64,000 nt of DNA from Crocinitomicaceae bacterium (GTDB taxonomy: Bacteria; Bacteroidota; Bacteroidia; Flavobacteriales_D; Crocinitomicaceae): contig JAIPAL010000001.1 in assembly GCA_021740085.1 (NCBI GenBank), forward strand, positions 1-64,000, in the 5' to 3' direction. Below, piece by piece: positions 42,411-50,724 of the stretch; positions within the stretch are counted from its first letter, which is position 1; every line of letters begins with the position of its first letter. A model generated the notes under the pieces. It did no database searches and was not told the DNA's origin. It saw only the letters and a list, made by a program, of their open reading frames with translations. The translations under genes and the position numbers were made by a program.

Positions 42411-43048
42411 TAATAAAAATTTAAGACTATGAAAAAAATTGTCATCAAAGTAAACAAAAATACGAGTACGTTGTTCGTCCGATGAACTATTTTTTGAAAA
42501 TAAATAACTTGTAAAAATAAGCCCACTACAAACCAACAGACATAATTGTAGGTCGGGATTATCCCACCGCTCCAAGTCCAAAATTGACTTTTAATCGCAA
42601 CCGGCTCCATGATTATATCAAACAGTAACATTATGCTTGCCGCAAGAACTATCCGAACATACTTATTTCCGCTTATTAAACCAGCAATCTGTGCTGCGCC
42701 TATGGTTATTATAGCCCAATTGATTGATATAACAATCGGGACTTCCGCTATTTTAACTCCTAAATTTTGTTGATAATGATAATTTCCAAATAAGAATCCG
42801 GTGTGGATCCCTATTAATTCAACGACAAAACCTATAATTGCGGAAAATAATATAAATAAAAAAATCGGTTTTTTGGGAGCTGACGTCGTATAGATAATCG
42901 CAAGAAACGAAAGTAATAAGGTGATGGGAGAAAGGGGCAACACAGTATTTCTCCAGAGAGGTGAAAAACTCCCCACAATACCCACAAAATAAATTATGAA
43001 TAAAAAAATAATTACTAAGATTTCTTTATTTGTAGCTTTTATTTTCAT
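42410..43048 (-). CDS. Carotenoid biosynthesis membrane protein (CruF/DUF422-like)
   Basis: A 212-aa protein with six or seven hydrophobic segments. VVELIGIHTGFLFGNYHYQQNLGVKI, PIVISINWAI and FDIIMEPVAI are the blocks of the CruF-like carotenoid family, whose known members hydrate the ends of C40/C50 carotenoids. ATG 43048 is the likely start (23-nt overlap with the preceding gene); an earlier ATG at 43081 gives 11 more residues. In this operon it may act on one end of lycopene to give a myxol- or saproxanthin-like product (inference). Confidence 0.75.
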   Translation of the reverse strand: MKIKATNKEILVIIFLFIIYFVGIVGSFSPLWRNTVLPLSPITLLLSFLAIIYTTSAPKKPIFLFILFSAIIGFVVELIGIHTGFLFGNYHYQQNLGVKIAEVPIVISINWAIITIGAAQIAGLISGNKYVRIVLAASIMLLFDIIMEPVAIKSQFWTWSGGIIPTYNYVCWFVVGLFLQVIYFQKIVHRTNNVLVFLFTLMTIFFIVLNFY

Positions 43049-44057
43049 GAATCGTTGTTTCAATTCTACCATTAATTGCATTCTCTAGTGTATCACGAAG
43101 CGGCCTAAATTGTATTCCTGATGCAGCGATAATTCGACTGTTATCATACACAATAGTTTTATATGCCGAATAAACCGATTCAATCGTTAAACCCCTTCTT
43201 TTTCGCAATAATAAACTAATTACCTCGGAAAAAGATGCGAAAAGCAGTGCAATTATACGCGGTGATTTTATGTTTGGTGCTTTTTTATTAAAGCAACTAG
43301 CCAATTCTGTTTGTAGATTTTTAAAACTAATATTTTGCCCTGTACAAAGAAAACGTTCGTTTACGATCGAAGAATTCATAAAGAATTGCAAACAAGAAAC
43401 AACGTCACGAACATCAACAATGGCGTTTGAACCAGTGGGATAAAATGAAATCCCTTTTGAGGCCGTTTTAAAAATCGACAAAGATCCATCGTTCCAATTT
43501 CCAGGGCCCAAAATGACACATGGATTAATCATCACGGCTGATAATCCCTCTTCTATTCCCCTCCAAACCTCTTTCTCGGCACTAAATTTAGAAACTGAAT
43601 ATCCAGAGATCTCTCTTCCGGGCTTCCACTTTATCGACTCGTTCGTTAAACCATTCAACGCGCTTCCAATAGCGGCTGTCGAACTAACATAACATAACTT
43701 CTTCACCTTATACTCGAGGCACATATTGACAATGTTTGCCGTTCCTTGTCTGTTCACTTTTAGACACGTATGAAAATCTATTTTATGAAAAGAAACTAAA
43801 GCGGCACAATGATAAACATAGCTTACGCCTTCGAAAAGACTTTCTAAATCTTTTAATGAAAGAATGTCGGCTTTAATCCACTGTATCTTTTCAAAATAAT
43901 TAGCGGCATTCTCCTTGAAATAATAATTAAATAGTTGCTTCGTCTCTCCCTTTTTGCTTTCGGATCGGAAACTCGCACGGACACTTTTATGTTTTTGCGT
44001 TAGTTCACACAATAAGTGACCGCCAACTAAACCCGTTCCGCCAGTTACTAATATCAT
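43026..44057 (-). CDS. NAD-dependent epimerase/dehydratase (extended SDR)
   Basis: A 343-aa oxidoreductase with an N-terminal Rossmann motif TGGTGLVGGH (5-14) and catalytic YSVSK (YxxxK). It is closest to the dihydroflavonol reductase/3-beta-HSD-like group (YHCAALVSF, YVSSTAAIG, INPCVILGPGNW). Substrate unknown. Starts on an ATGA shared with hemL and runs 23 nt into the CruF-like gene; a carotenoid-modifying or isoprenoid role is possible but only from context. Confidence 0.8.
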   Translation of the reverse strand: MILVTGGTGLVGGHLLCELTQKHKSVRASFRSESKKGETKQLFNYYFKENAANYFEKIQWIKADILSLKDLESLFEGVSYVYHCAALVSFHKIDFHTCLKVNRQGTANIVNMCLEYKVKKLCYVSSTAAIGSALNGLTNESIKWKPGREISGYSVSKFSAEKEVWRGIEEGLSAVMINPCVILGPGNWNDGSLSIFKTASKGISFYPTGSNAIVDVRDVVSCLQFFMNSSIVNERFLCTGQNISFKNLQTELASCFNKKAPNIKSPRIIALLFASFSEVISLLLRKRRGLTIESVYSAYKTIVYDNSRIIAASGIQFRPLRDTLENAINGRIETTIHENKSYK

Positions 44058-45358
44058 TGTTTTGAAAAAATAAGGTCTAAAGAATCACAGAAACCTATTG
44101 AAGCTGCTTTCAAAACATCCTCAGTATGAGCTTCCGATACAAAGCCCACCTCATAACCACTCGGTCCAATATAAATCCCATGCTCCAATAGTGCTTTGTG
44201 AAGGAGATTAAAATTACTCATATCTGGATTTATTTGAGCCGAGGCAGAAATTCGTTTCTTCCCATCAAAAGACAACCAAAACACGGATCCTATTGAAAAA
44301 ATTTCAAGGGGATAGGCCCTTTCATTTGAGTAGTTATTAATCGTTTCTACAAATCGTGTCGTCTTTTCTGCTAACAAAGTATAGAAGTTTGGTTTTAAAC
44401 AATTACTGAGTTGCGCAATTCCTGCAGCCATGGCAACTGGATTACCTGATAGTGTCCCAGCTTGGTAAACGGGCCCTTCTGGAGAAACAAACGACATTAA
44501 TGCATCACTTGCTCCATAGGCGCCGACTGGTAGACCGCCCCCCATTATTTTTCCGTAAGTTACAATATCTGGTACAATGCCATAATATTCTGCCGCCCCA
44601 CCGAAAGCGACTCTAAACCCTGAAATAACCTCATCAAAAATTAAAAGTATGTTAAGTTCTGTACATAATTCGCGCAAGGATAATAGAAAAGTTTTGTCTT
44701 GAAGGAGCAGCCCATTATTTGCTGGTATCGGCTCTATAATTACTGCTGCGATCTCTTTTTGACGCGAATGTAAACATTGAGTTAATAAATCCAAGTTATT
44801 AAGCGGCAAGACAATTGTTTCGTTCGCTAAAGATTCCGGAACGCCTGCACTTGATGAGGTGCCTAATGTTATTAGACCGCTTCCAGCTTTTACCATCAAA
44901 GAGTCGACATGACCATGATAACAACCATCGAATTTTACAATTTTACTTTTTCCTGATGCGCCTCTGGCCAAGCGGATTGCCGACATAACGGCTTCTGTTC
45001 CAGAAGAAACAAATCTGATTTTATCTATAAAGGGAATGTTTGTTAAAATTAATTCGGCGAGGTCATTTTCTTTTTTTGTGGGAGCACCGAAACTTGCCCC
45101 ATTTGAAAGAGCTTCAACTGTTCCTTTAAAAATATCCGGATGATTGTGACCTAAAATTAACGGTCCCCAACTACAACAAAAATCTATAAATTTATTGTCA
45201 TCCTCATCCCACAAATAAGGCCCATCCCCCTTTTTAATGAAAAGAGGCGTTCCCCCAACCGATTTAAATGCGCGAACAGGGGAATTTACCCCACCAGGGA
45301 AATACGTTTTGGCAACTGTAAAAAGTTGTGCTGATTTACTTCTGTTTAATTCGCTCAT
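44054..45358 (-). CDS. hemL: Glutamate-1-semialdehyde 2,1-aminomutase
   Basis: A 434-aa PLP enzyme that makes 5-aminolevulinate for heme in the C5 pathway. PGGVNSPVRAF near the N-terminus, SSGTEAVMSAIRLARG, FDEVISGFR and the PLP lysine K270 in TYGKIMGGGLPVGAYG are diagnostic. First gene of an operon that continues into carotenoid genes through overlapping codons. Confidence 0.95.
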   Translation of the reverse strand: MSELNRSKSAQLFTVAKTYFPGGVNSPVRAFKSVGGTPLFIKKGDGPYLWDEDDNKFIDFCCSWGPLILGHNHPDIFKGTVEALSNGASFGAPTKKENDLAELILTNIPFIDKIRFVSSGTEAVMSAIRLARGASGKSKIVKFDGCYHGHVDSLMVKAGSGLITLGTSSSAGVPESLANETIVLPLNNLDLLTQCLHSRQKEIAAVIIEPIPANNGLLLQDKTFLLSLRELCTELNILLIFDEVISGFRVAFGGAAEYYGIVPDIVTYGKIMGGGLPVGAYGASDALMSFVSPEGPVYQAGTLSGNPVAMAAGIAQLSNCLKPNFYTLLAEKTTRFVETINNYSNERAYPLEIFSIGSVFWLSFDGKKRISASAQINPDMSNFNLLHKALLEHGIYIGPSGYEVGFVSEAHTEDVLKAASIGFCDSLDLIFSKQ

Positions 45359-45367
45359 TTTCTTGTT

Positions 45368-45390
45368 TATCTTTGTCTTTTACAAAAATA
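45368..45390. promoter_or_regulatory. Face-to-face overlapping promoters of kynU (+) and hemL (-)
   Basis: TATCTTTG on the plus strand (45368-45375) is the -7 box of kynU. TATTTTTG on the minus strand (45383-45390) is the -7 box of hemL. Both are perfect TAnnTTTG, and each start point would fall in or next to the other box. For kynU a TTTA lies 19 nt upstream (45345-45348). Confidence 0.45.
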
Positions 45391-45407
45391 ACAAATTTCA
45401 ACGGCTT

Positions 45408-46682
45408 ATGTTTTTTGAATCAACGCTAGAATTTGCCAAATCACTTGATCGGCGGGATCCGCTACGCTCGTTTCGTGAAGAGTTTTTATTCCCTGACTTT
45501 CACGAAAAGAACCTGCTTTATTTTACGGGTAATTCCCTCGGTCTTCAGCCTAAAAATGCAAAAAATTATATCTTAGAAGAGCTCGAAGACTGGCAAAAAT
45601 ATGGCGTTGAGGGGCATTTTATTTCTCGGAGACCTTGGTATTCTTACCATGAAAACCTAACGGATATGATGGCCGAAATTGTCGGAGCAAAACCTCTTGA
45701 AGTGGTGGTTACGCATTCATTAACCACCAATCTCCACCTGTTAATGGTTTCCTTTTTTCTACCTGAAGGTAAACGAACGAAAATAATTTGTGAGGAAAAG
45801 GCCTTTCCAAGTGATCAATATGCTATAGAATCACAATTGAAATTTCACGGATTGGGTGCAGAGAATTTGATTGAAATCGCTCCGAGAAAAGGAGAGTTTT
45901 TGATCCGAGAGGAAGATATTATCGCTAAAATAAACGAAATCGGCGATGAACTAGCCCTAGTAATGATCGGTGGGGTGAATTATTATACCGGGCAATTATT
46001 TGACATGAAAACCATTACTAATGCTGGGCATTCAGTGGGGGCAAAAGTGGGTTTTGATTTGGCTCATGCTGCAGGAAATGTTGAGTTATCTCTTAACGCT
46101 TGGGGGGTTGATTTTGCTGCTTGGTGTGGTTATAAATACCTAAATTCATCGCCAGGAGGAGTTGCGGGAATGTTTGTTCATGAAAGACATGCCAATAACA
46201 CTGATTTACCTCGCTTTGCGGGTTGGTGGGGACATAATAAAGACACACGATTTGAAATGAAACCTGGGTTTTCTCCTATTCCTGGGGCCGAAGGATGGCA
46301 ACTGAGCAATGCACCTGTGCTTGGTATGGCAGCACAACTTGCTTCCTTGGAAATTTTTAAAAAAGCTGGTATGGGTCGCATCTCTGAAAAAAGAGATTTG
46401 TTAACCGCCTATCTGGAATATATTATTCTAGGCGTATCAGAAAGGAATAAAACAACTTGTTCTTTTGAAATAATTACCCCCTCAGAACCAGCTAAAAGAG
46501 GGTCCCAATTATCGATGCTTGTACATGGAAAGGGAAAGGAGTTGTTTGAAAAACTGAGCAAAAATGGCGTTGTGGCTGATTGGAGAGAACCAAACGTTAT
46601 TCGCGTTGCACCTGCCCCACTCTATACTAGTTTTGAAGATTGTTATTGGTTTGGTAAATTCCTAGAGGACGCTATTCAATAA
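45408..46682 (+). CDS. kynU: Kynureninase
   Basis: A 424-aa PLP enzyme that splits kynurenine (or 3-hydroxykynurenine) to anthranilate (or 3-hydroxyanthranilate) and alanine. The start is ATG 45408, after the promoter; the frame continues upstream into hemL and is not coding there. LYFTGNSLGLQPKN, FDLAHAAGN and the PLP lysine K243 in WCGYKYLNSSPGG are diagnostic. No other kynurenine-pathway gene is in the window. Ends with an 11-nt tail overlap with purN. Confidence 0.94.
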   Translation: MFFESTLEFAKSLDRRDPLRSFREEFLFPDFHEKNLLYFTGNSLGLQPKNAKNYILEELEDWQKYGVEGHFISRRPWYSYHENLTDMMAEIVGAKPLEVVVTHSLTTNLHLLMVSFFLPEGKRTKIICEEKAFPSDQYAIESQLKFHGLGAENLIEIAPRKGEFLIREEDIIAKINEIGDELALVMIGGVNYYTGQLFDMKTITNAGHSVGAKVGFDLAHAAGNVELSLNAWGVDFAAWCGYKYLNSSPGGVAGMFVHERHANNTDLPRFAGWWGHNKDTRFEMKPGFSPIPGAEGWQLSNAPVLGMAAQLASLEIFKKAGMGRISEKRDLLTAYLEYIILGVSERNKTTCSFEIITPSEPAKRGSQLSMLVHGKGKELFEKLSKNGVVADWREPNVIRVAPAPLYTSFEDCYWFGKFLEDAIQ

Positions 46683-47259
46683 TCGTCATTTGCTCAATAA
46701 TGGTTAATATGGCATTCGGAAAATACCGCTGTTCTAAGGCGTTTATTTTTCCTTCCAGAGAAGCTATTGTTTCTCCCATATCAATTTCGCACTCGTATTG
46801 ATTCATAATTTTCCCCTCATCGAACACTTCATTTACTAAATGAATGGTAATGCCTGATTTTGTCTCCTTTTCTGCCAATACGGCCGCATGAACATTTTTT
46901 CCATACATCCCTTTTCCTCCAAATTTAGGCAACAGCGATGGATGTAGATTTATTATTTTATGGTTTAATCTACTGATAAATTCTACTGGAATTTTTTTTA
47001 AATACCCCGCCAAAATAACCCAATCGATATTATAGGTAGAACACAAGGTTATTTGCTGTTGTGTATGCGTCTCTTTATCATTCGAAGAAAAGAATTGAAC
47101 GCCTTTTTGGAGGCAAAAATCCAATAAATCATAATTTTCTCCTGTTGTAAAAACAAATTTCACGCTGATTTTAGTTGAATCATGGAAATAATCAATGATG
47201 TTTTTGGCGTTGGAACCTTTGCCTGAAATAAAGATAGCGATGTTCTTTTTTGAATTCAC
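46672..47259 (-). CDS. purN: Phosphoribosylglycinamide formyltransferase
   Basis: A 195-aa enzyme for the third step of purine synthesis. SGKGSN (12-17) binds the phosphate; NLHPSLLPKFGGKGMYG holds the catalytic Asn and His; VFDEGKI provides the Asp. It starts at GTG 47259. A -7 box ends 4 nt before it, so the mRNA would be leaderless. Divergent from acpP. Confidence 0.93.
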   Translation of the reverse strand: MNSKKNIAIFISGKGSNAKNIIDYFHDSTKISVKFVFTTGENYDLLDFCLQKGVQFFSSNDKETHTQQQITLCSTYNIDWVILAGYLKKIPVEFISRLNHKIINLHPSLLPKFGGKGMYGKNVHAAVLAEKETKSGITIHLVNEVFDEGKIMNQYECEIDMGETIASLEGKINALEQRYFPNAILTIIEQMTIIE

Positions 47260-47263
47260 ATCA

Positions 47264-47271
47264 CAAAATTA
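47264..47271 (-). promoter_or_regulatory. -7 promoter box of purN, 4 nt before GTG
   Basis: TAATTTTG on the minus strand. The spacing of 4 nt to the GTG start at 47259 predicts a leaderless transcript. Confidence 0.4.
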
Positions 47272-47336
47272 AACAATACAATGACTTAAAAATCAGCTGT
47301 AAAAAAGTATTTATTAAATAATAAAGGCGGAATAAT

Positions 47337-47367
47337 TTTGATATTTGATTGTTTGTATTTTCCTTTG
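47337..47367 (+). promoter_or_regulatory. Promoter of acpP-fabF-rnc
   Basis: TTTG (47337-47340), exactly 19 nt, TTCCTTTG (47360-47367): the full Bacteroidota -33/-7 arrangement with one mismatch in the -7 box. The ATG is 31 nt further on. The best complete promoter in the window. Confidence 0.6.
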
Positions 47368-47398
47368 CATCCGTAAACCAATCTAAAATATAAAAAAA

Positions 47399-47635
47399 AT
47401 GTCTGAAATAAAAGATCAAGTTATTGCAATTATTGTTGATAAACTTAATGTTGAAGAAGCAGAAGTTACCAATGAGGCAAGTTTCACAAACGATTTAGGT
47501 GCTGACTCTTTAGACACTGTTGAGTTGATTATGGAGTTTGAAAAATCATTCAATATTTCTATTCCAGATGACAAAGCTGAAGGAATTCAAACTGTTGGTG
47601 ACGCAATTGCTTATATAGAAAGTAACCATAAATAA
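47399..47635 (+). CDS. acpP: Acyl carrier protein
   Basis: A 78-aa acidic protein that carries growing acyl chains. The phosphopantetheine site is S37 in [14 protein letters not shown]. Normal length. The order purN (divergent), acpP, fabF, rnc is the classical one. Confidence 0.97.
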   Translation: MSEIKDQVIAIIVDKLNVEEAEVTNEASFTNDLGADSLDTVELIMEFEKSFNISIPDDKAEGIQTVGDAIAYIESNHK

Positions 47636-47659
47636 GACACCCGTCTTTTTTTAATCACT

Positions 47660-48910
47660 ATGCAACTCAAACGAGTCGTAATAACAGGTTTGGGCGCGCT
47701 AACGCCTATTGGTAATGATGTGAATTCCTATTGGGATGCACTTATTGCTGGTAAAAGTGGTGCGGCTCAAATTAAGCAATTTGACGCTGATTTATTTAAA
47801 ACACATTTTGCGTGTGAGTTGAAGGATTTCAACATCGAAGATCATTTAGATAGAAAAGAAGCACGAAAGCTAGATCAGTTTTCTCAATATGCACTGGTTT
47901 CTGCCACACAAGCAATAGAAGACGCTAAACTTATGGAAAGCAATCCAAATTGCGACCGTATTGGTGTCGTTTGGGGATCTGGAGTTGGCGGCTTAAAAAC
48001 TTTTCAAGACGAAGCACAAAACTTTTTTGAGGGGGATGGAACACCGCGTTTTAATCCGTTTTTTATTCCCAAAATGATTGCTGATATTGCCTCTGGACAT
48101 ATTTCAATCAAATATGGTCTTCGAGGTCCCAATTACGTTACTGTTTCTGCTTGCGCATCCGCAACCAATGCCATAATTGATGCCTTTAACTTAATTCGCC
48201 TAGGCAAAGCTGATGCCATTGTTACCGGCGGATCTGAGGCGGCTGTTAATCAAATGGGAATGGGTGGCTTTAACGCATTAAAAGCTTTGTCTACAAGAAA
48301 TGATTCGCCCGAAACGGCATCGCGTCCATTTGATTTAGATCGAGATGGTTTTGTTTTAGGAGAAGGTGCTGGTGCATTAATCCTTGAAGAACTTGAACAC
48401 GCTCTTAAACGAGGTGCAAAAATTTACGCAGAAGTTGCTGGCGGTGGAATGTCTGGTGATGCTTATCACATGACGGCTCCACATCCAGAAGGAATTGGTG
48501 CCAGAAACACGATGATCGCTGCATTGGAAGATGCTGAATTAAATCCTTCTGATGTTGATTATGTTAATGTACATGGAACATCAACCCCACTTGGTGATAT
48601 AGCAGAAGTAAAAGCCATTGAGACCGTTTTTGGTGATCATGCTTTACAATTAAATATCAGTTCAACGAAATCAATGACTGGACACCTACTTGGCGCTGCC
48701 GGTGCAATCGAAGCGATAGCATGTGTACTAAGTGTTAAACATGATTTGGTTCCTCCTACGATTAATCATTTTACGGACGATCCCGCCTTGAATCCTAAAC
48801 TTAACTTTACATTCAATAAATTCCAAAAAAGAGTGGTAAACGTTGCCATGTCTAATACCTTCGGATTCGGGGGGCACAATACAAGTGTGATCGTTAAGAA
48901 ATACCATTAA
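47660..48910 (+). CDS. fabF: Beta-ketoacyl-ACP synthase II
   Basis: A 416-aa condensing enzyme of fatty acid elongation. The nucleophile is C165 in TVSACASATN; the two histidines lie in VNVHGTSTPLGD and TKSMTGHLLGAAG. C-terminal SNTFGFGGHN is standard. It is 24 nt after acpP and 3 nt before rnc. Confidence 0.97.
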   Translation: MQLKRVVITGLGALTPIGNDVNSYWDALIAGKSGAAQIKQFDADLFKTHFACELKDFNIEDHLDRKEARKLDQFSQYALVSATQAIEDAKLMESNPNCDRIGVVWGSGVGGLKTFQDEAQNFFEGDGTPRFNPFFIPKMIADIASGHISIKYGLRGPNYVTVSACASATNAIIDAFNLIRLGKADAIVTGGSEAAVNQMGMGGFNALKALSTRNDSPETASRPFDLDRDGFVLGEGAGALILEELEHALKRGAKIYAEVAGGGMSGDAYHMTAPHPEGIGARNTMIAALEDAELNPSDVDYVNVHGTSTPLGDIAEVKAIETVFGDHALQLNISSTKSMTGHLLGAAGAIEAIACVLSVKHDLVPPTINHFTDDPALNPKLNFTFNKFQKRVVNVAMSNTFGFGGHNTSVIVKKYH

Positions 48911-48913
48911 TCC

Positions 48914-49639
48914 TTGGGTGTTTTAAACTCCTTCTTTTCAAAGAAAAAATCTCAAGATGAGATAAAGTTAATTCGTTTTATTATTCAATCATTTGGTTAC
49001 CGTCCCACGAATCTTAGTTTTTTTCAAAAAGCCCTTTCTCATAAGTCTATTACCGAAAAAAACGAAGTGGAAGAATCTAATGAACGACTTGAGTTTTTAG
49101 GGGATGCCATACTTGATGCCGTTATAGCAGAATACTTATACGAAAAATACCCTGGAGACGATGAAGGATATTTAACTAAGTTGAAATCAAAAATTGTCAA
49201 CCGAAAAACACTTTCTGAAATCGGTGAAAAAATGGGGATTCGGAACCATCTCAATTATAGCACGGCAAGAACGATCAATCTTCCTTCTATTGAGGGAAAT
49301 GCTTTTGAAGCACTGATGGGGGCGCTCTATCTTGATGGGGGCTATAAACAAGTGAGACAGAGTCTTCGGAATCATGTGTTAAGAAAGTTTGTGGACGTTA
49401 ATAAATTATTGGAGGAAGAAATTGATTTTAAATCCCGATTGATAATTTGGTGTCAAAAGAAAAGATTACCCTTGGAATTTATTGTAGTTTCTGAGAAGAA
49501 GCACCAAGGAGTCAATAATTATACTATTGAAGTTAGAATAAATAAAACAGTATATGGCACTGGTGCAGGGGGAAATAAAAAAGAAGCGGAACAAAACGCC
49601 TCCAAAGAAACGTTTAATATAATGGGGGAAATTGATTAA
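48914..49639 (+). CDS. rnc: Ribonuclease III
   Basis: A 241-aa double-stranded-RNA endonuclease. The RNase III signature ERLEFLGDAILDAVI (about 58-72) and the second acidic pair in EGNAFEALMGALYLDGG are present, followed by a C-terminal dsRNA-binding domain (about 170-238). No ATG lies early enough; the TTG at 48914 gives MGVLNSFFSKK, matching the usual Bacteroidota N-terminus, so I take TTG as start. Confidence 0.94.
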   Translation: MGVLNSFFSKKKSQDEIKLIRFIIQSFGYRPTNLSFFQKALSHKSITEKNEVEESNERLEFLGDAILDAVIAEYLYEKYPGDDEGYLTKLKSKIVNRKTLSEIGEKMGIRNHLNYSTARTINLPSIEGNAFEALMGALYLDGGYKQVRQSLRNHVLRKFVDVNKLLEEEIDFKSRLIIWCQKKRLPLEFIVVSEKKHQGVNNYTIEVRINKTVYGTGAGGNKKEAEQNASKETFNIMGEID

Positions 49640-49693
49640 TTTACTCATTATTGCTTTTTTTTCCTTTACTTTGTCGTGTAAAAAAAATATAGT

Positions 49694-49924
49694 ATGAGTT
49701 GGACAGATATTATTTATTCTATTGGAGATTTATTTAAGTGGTCTTTTGGCTTTTTTGAGTTTATTCAAAATAATTTCAACAATGTTTTATTGTTCTTGGG
49801 CTTTTTTGGGTTCGCCTATTGGATGAACATACAGCGCAAGTACAATGCAAAGGCTAATGTTCCTGTCGAATCTAGTGAAAACACTGGGTGGTTTAAAGAT
49901 GGTGAGGGAAAACAAATTAAATAA
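49694..49924 (+). CDS. Small single-pass membrane protein (DUF6341-like)
   Basis: A 76-aa protein with two hydrophobic stretches (about 6-22 and 30-46), the second NNVLLFLGFFGFAYWMN followed by a basic and polar tail. I think it belongs to the short Bacteroidota family DUF6341, which has the same xxxFxGFxAFxYWM core, but only from memory. A near -7 box (TTACTTTG) lies about 21 nt upstream. Function unknown. Confidence 0.7.
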   Translation: MSWTDIIYSIGDLFKWSFGFFEFIQNNFNNVLLFLGFFGFAYWMNIQRKYNAKANVPVESSENTGWFKDGEGKQIK

Positions 49925-49953
49925 TTCCTTCTTTTCTTTATTATAATCTGTTA

Positions 49954-50697
49954 TTAAGTTAACGAGGACTTTAAGTATTCCCTATTCATTCTTGCAATAT
50001 TTTCTAACGAAATCCCCTTAGGACATTCGACTTCACATGCACCTGTATTCGTGCAATTTCCAAATCCTTCTGCATCCATTTGATTCACCATATTAATTAC
50101 GCGGTCTCTGGCCTCCACTTTTCCCTGCGGTAACAAAGAGAATTGGGAAACTTTAGCAGACACAAACAACATAGCAGAAGAGTTTTTACATGTGGCAACA
50201 CAGGCTCCACAACCTATACAAGTTGCCGCATCAAATGCTTTGTCCGCGTCGTGCTTTGGTATCGGAATCGTATTGGCATCAATGGTGTTTCCTGAAGTAT
50301 TTACGGAAATAAATCCGCCAGATTGTTGAATTCTATCAAATGCACTTCTATCTACAACAAGGTCTTTTATTACTGGGAAACCCTTAGCTCTAAATGGCTC
50401 AATATAGATAGTGTCGCCGTCTTTGAATTTACGCATATGCAACTGACAAGTGGTCACAAGTCTATCCGGTCCGTGCGCCTCGCCGTTAATAAATAAAGAG
50501 CACATACCACAGATTCCTTCTCGGCAGTCATGGTCGAAAGCAACGGTGTCTTCTCCTTTAACAATTAACTCATCGTTTAATATGTCCAACATTTCAAGAA
50601 AAGACATGTCTGGTTCTATTTTGTCCACGGTGTAATCCACCATCTTTCCTTTTGAGCTAGCGTCATTTTGGCGCCAAATTTTAAGTGCTAATTTCAT
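49954..50697 (-). CDS. sdhB: Succinate dehydrogenase iron-sulfur subunit
   Basis: A 247-aa subunit linking the flavin to quinone. The [2Fe-2S] cysteines are in CREGICGMC and TCQLH (about 59-87), and the other clusters in [14 protein letters not shown] and [15 protein letters not shown]. Longer-linker type B enzyme typical of Bacteroidota. Last of sdhC-sdhA-sdhB. Confidence 0.95.
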   Translation of the reverse strand: MKLALKIWRQNDASSKGKMVDYTVDKIEPDMSFLEMLDILNDELIVKGEDTVAFDHDCREGICGMCSLFINGEAHGPDRLVTTCQLHMRKFKDGDTIYIEPFRAKGFPVIKDLVVDRSAFDRIQQSGGFISVNTSGNTIDANTIPIPKHDADKAFDAATCIGCGACVATCKNSSAMLFVSAKVSQFSLLPQGKVEARDRVINMVNQMDAEGFGNCTNTGACEVECPKGISLENIARMNREYLKSSLT

Positions 50698-50724
50698 GAT
50701 ATTATTGCTTAGTAAGCGTCACTA

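Noticed and set aside
42411-42581. N-terminal extension of crtZ to 216 aa
   Set aside because: It runs inside the CruF-like gene in another frame; the TAATG junction at 42408-42412 gives a normal-length CrtZ.
45237-45407. N-terminal extension of kynU
   Set aside because: It lies within hemL on the other strand and across both promoters.
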